Source: Vicinamibacteria bacterium
GTDB lineage: Bacteria; Acidobacteriota; Vicinamibacteria; Vicinamibacterales; UBA2999
Direction of reading: 5' to 3'
Length of the DNA: 6,256 bases
Assembly: GCA_025924295.1 (NCBI GenBank)
Contig: JAICEG010000316.1
Span: forward strand, 1 to 6,256
In this document: one piece after another, positions 5,871 through 6,256 of the stretch
Position numbering within the stretch: the first letter of the stretch is position 1
Layout of the letters: the number at the start of each line of letters is the position of its first letter
The notes under the pieces: generated by a model
Databases searched by the model: none
What the model was told of the DNA's origin: nothing
The model's input: the letters and a program-made list of their open reading frames with translations, nothing else
Translations under genes and position numbers: made by a program

Positions 5871-6256
5871 CCGCTGCCGGCGAGCCTGACGTGGTAGTAG
5901 TCGCCACTTCGCTCGACGTGCATCGGGGCACCGAAGACAGCCGTCAGCCGCTGCGGCGTCAGTGTCTCCGCCGGTGACCCTTCGAACGCCACGCGGCCGG
6001 CACGCAGCAGGATCACCCGCTTGATCTCCGGCACGATCTCCTCGACGTGGTGGGTCACGAGGATGAGGGTGGTGCCGTCGCGCGCGAGACGCCGAATCGA
6101 TTCCATGAACCGGTGCCGCGCCACGAAGTCGAGTCCGGTCGTCGGTTCGTCGAGCACGAGCGCCTCGGGGCGGGTCACGAGCGCACGCGCGATCAGCACA
6201 CGCCGCCGTTCGCCAGCCGACATCTCGTTGAGCGGTTTGGTCGCCAGCGAGGAGGC
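5867..6256 (-). CDS. ABC transporter ATP-binding protein, 5' partial
   Basis: The frame is open to the right edge; the last 129 residues are visible and the N-terminal part with Walker A is outside. Seen: signature motif MSAGERRR (visible residues 12-19), Walker B and following turn LVLDEPTTGLD (33-43) with catalytic Glu after Asp, and the switch His in LVTHHVEE (H69). The tail VILLRAGRVAFEGSP and the following segment are typical of importer-type or stand-alone ATPases. Such proteins hydrolyse ATP to drive a membrane permease. No permease gene is visible, so substrate and direction cannot be assigned; it resembles small single-gene ATPases of the YlmA or FecE type only loosely. The methionine at 6223 is the first residue of the window-limited frame (the signature Met), not the start. 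The stop overlaps the aminotransferase ATG by 4 bp, so the two are very probably one operon. Confidence 0.9.
   Translation of the reverse strand, partial: ASSLATKPLNEMSAGERRRVLIARALVTRPEALVLDEPTTGLDFVARHRFMESIRRLARDGTTLILVTHHVEEIVPEIKRVILLRAGRVAFEGSPAETLTPQRLTAVFGAPMHVERSGDYYHVRLAGSG

Overview
This is a GC-rich (estimated mid-60s percent, not counted), densely coding bacterial fragment. It carries six protein genes, two of them cut by the window edges. Many long open frames lie antisense to the real genes, as expected at high GC. The gene mix (M49 and S9 peptidases, a DinB-like protein, a Moco-sulfurase-like class V aminotransferase) and base composition would suit an environmental Acidobacteriota, perhaps Vicinamibacteria. 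That taxonomic guess is inference without a search. I see no rRNA, tRNA, CRISPR array, insertion sequence, integrase or phage gene.

Layout. Positions 2-1195 (+) hold the C-terminal part of a zinc peptidase of the M49 (dipeptidyl peptidase III) family. All other genes are on the minus strand. Reading right to left they are: an ABC transporter ATPase entering from the right edge (6256-5867); a PLP-dependent class V aminotransferase resembling the N-terminal domain of molybdenum cofactor sulfurase (5870-4398), coupled to the ATPase by an ATGA overlap; a 160-bp gap; a small coiled-coil protein built of 7-residue repeats (4237-3812); a short gap; a prolyl-oligopeptidase-family S9 peptidase (3767-1809); and a DinB-family protein (1795-1187) 13 bp behind it. 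The DinB gene converges on the M49 gene and their ends overlap by 9 bp.

How the genes relate. There seem to be two or three minus-strand units: ATPase plus aminotransferase, then the coiled-coil gene, then S9 peptidase plus DinB. The strongest signal outside the genes is a 32-bp sequence found twice (28 of 32 identical), once just upstream of the coiled-coil gene and once at the start of the S9 gene. It looks like a repeated promoter or leader and suggests both genes are started or regulated in the same way. It also raises the possibility that the S9 peptidase starts at a GTG 21 bp downstream of the ATG used here.

I found no clear new multi-gene system such as a defence island or biosynthetic cluster. 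The items most worth following up are the duplicated leader, the heptad-repeat coiled-coil protein with its 21-bp DNA periodicity, and the coupled ATPase and sulfurase-like pair.
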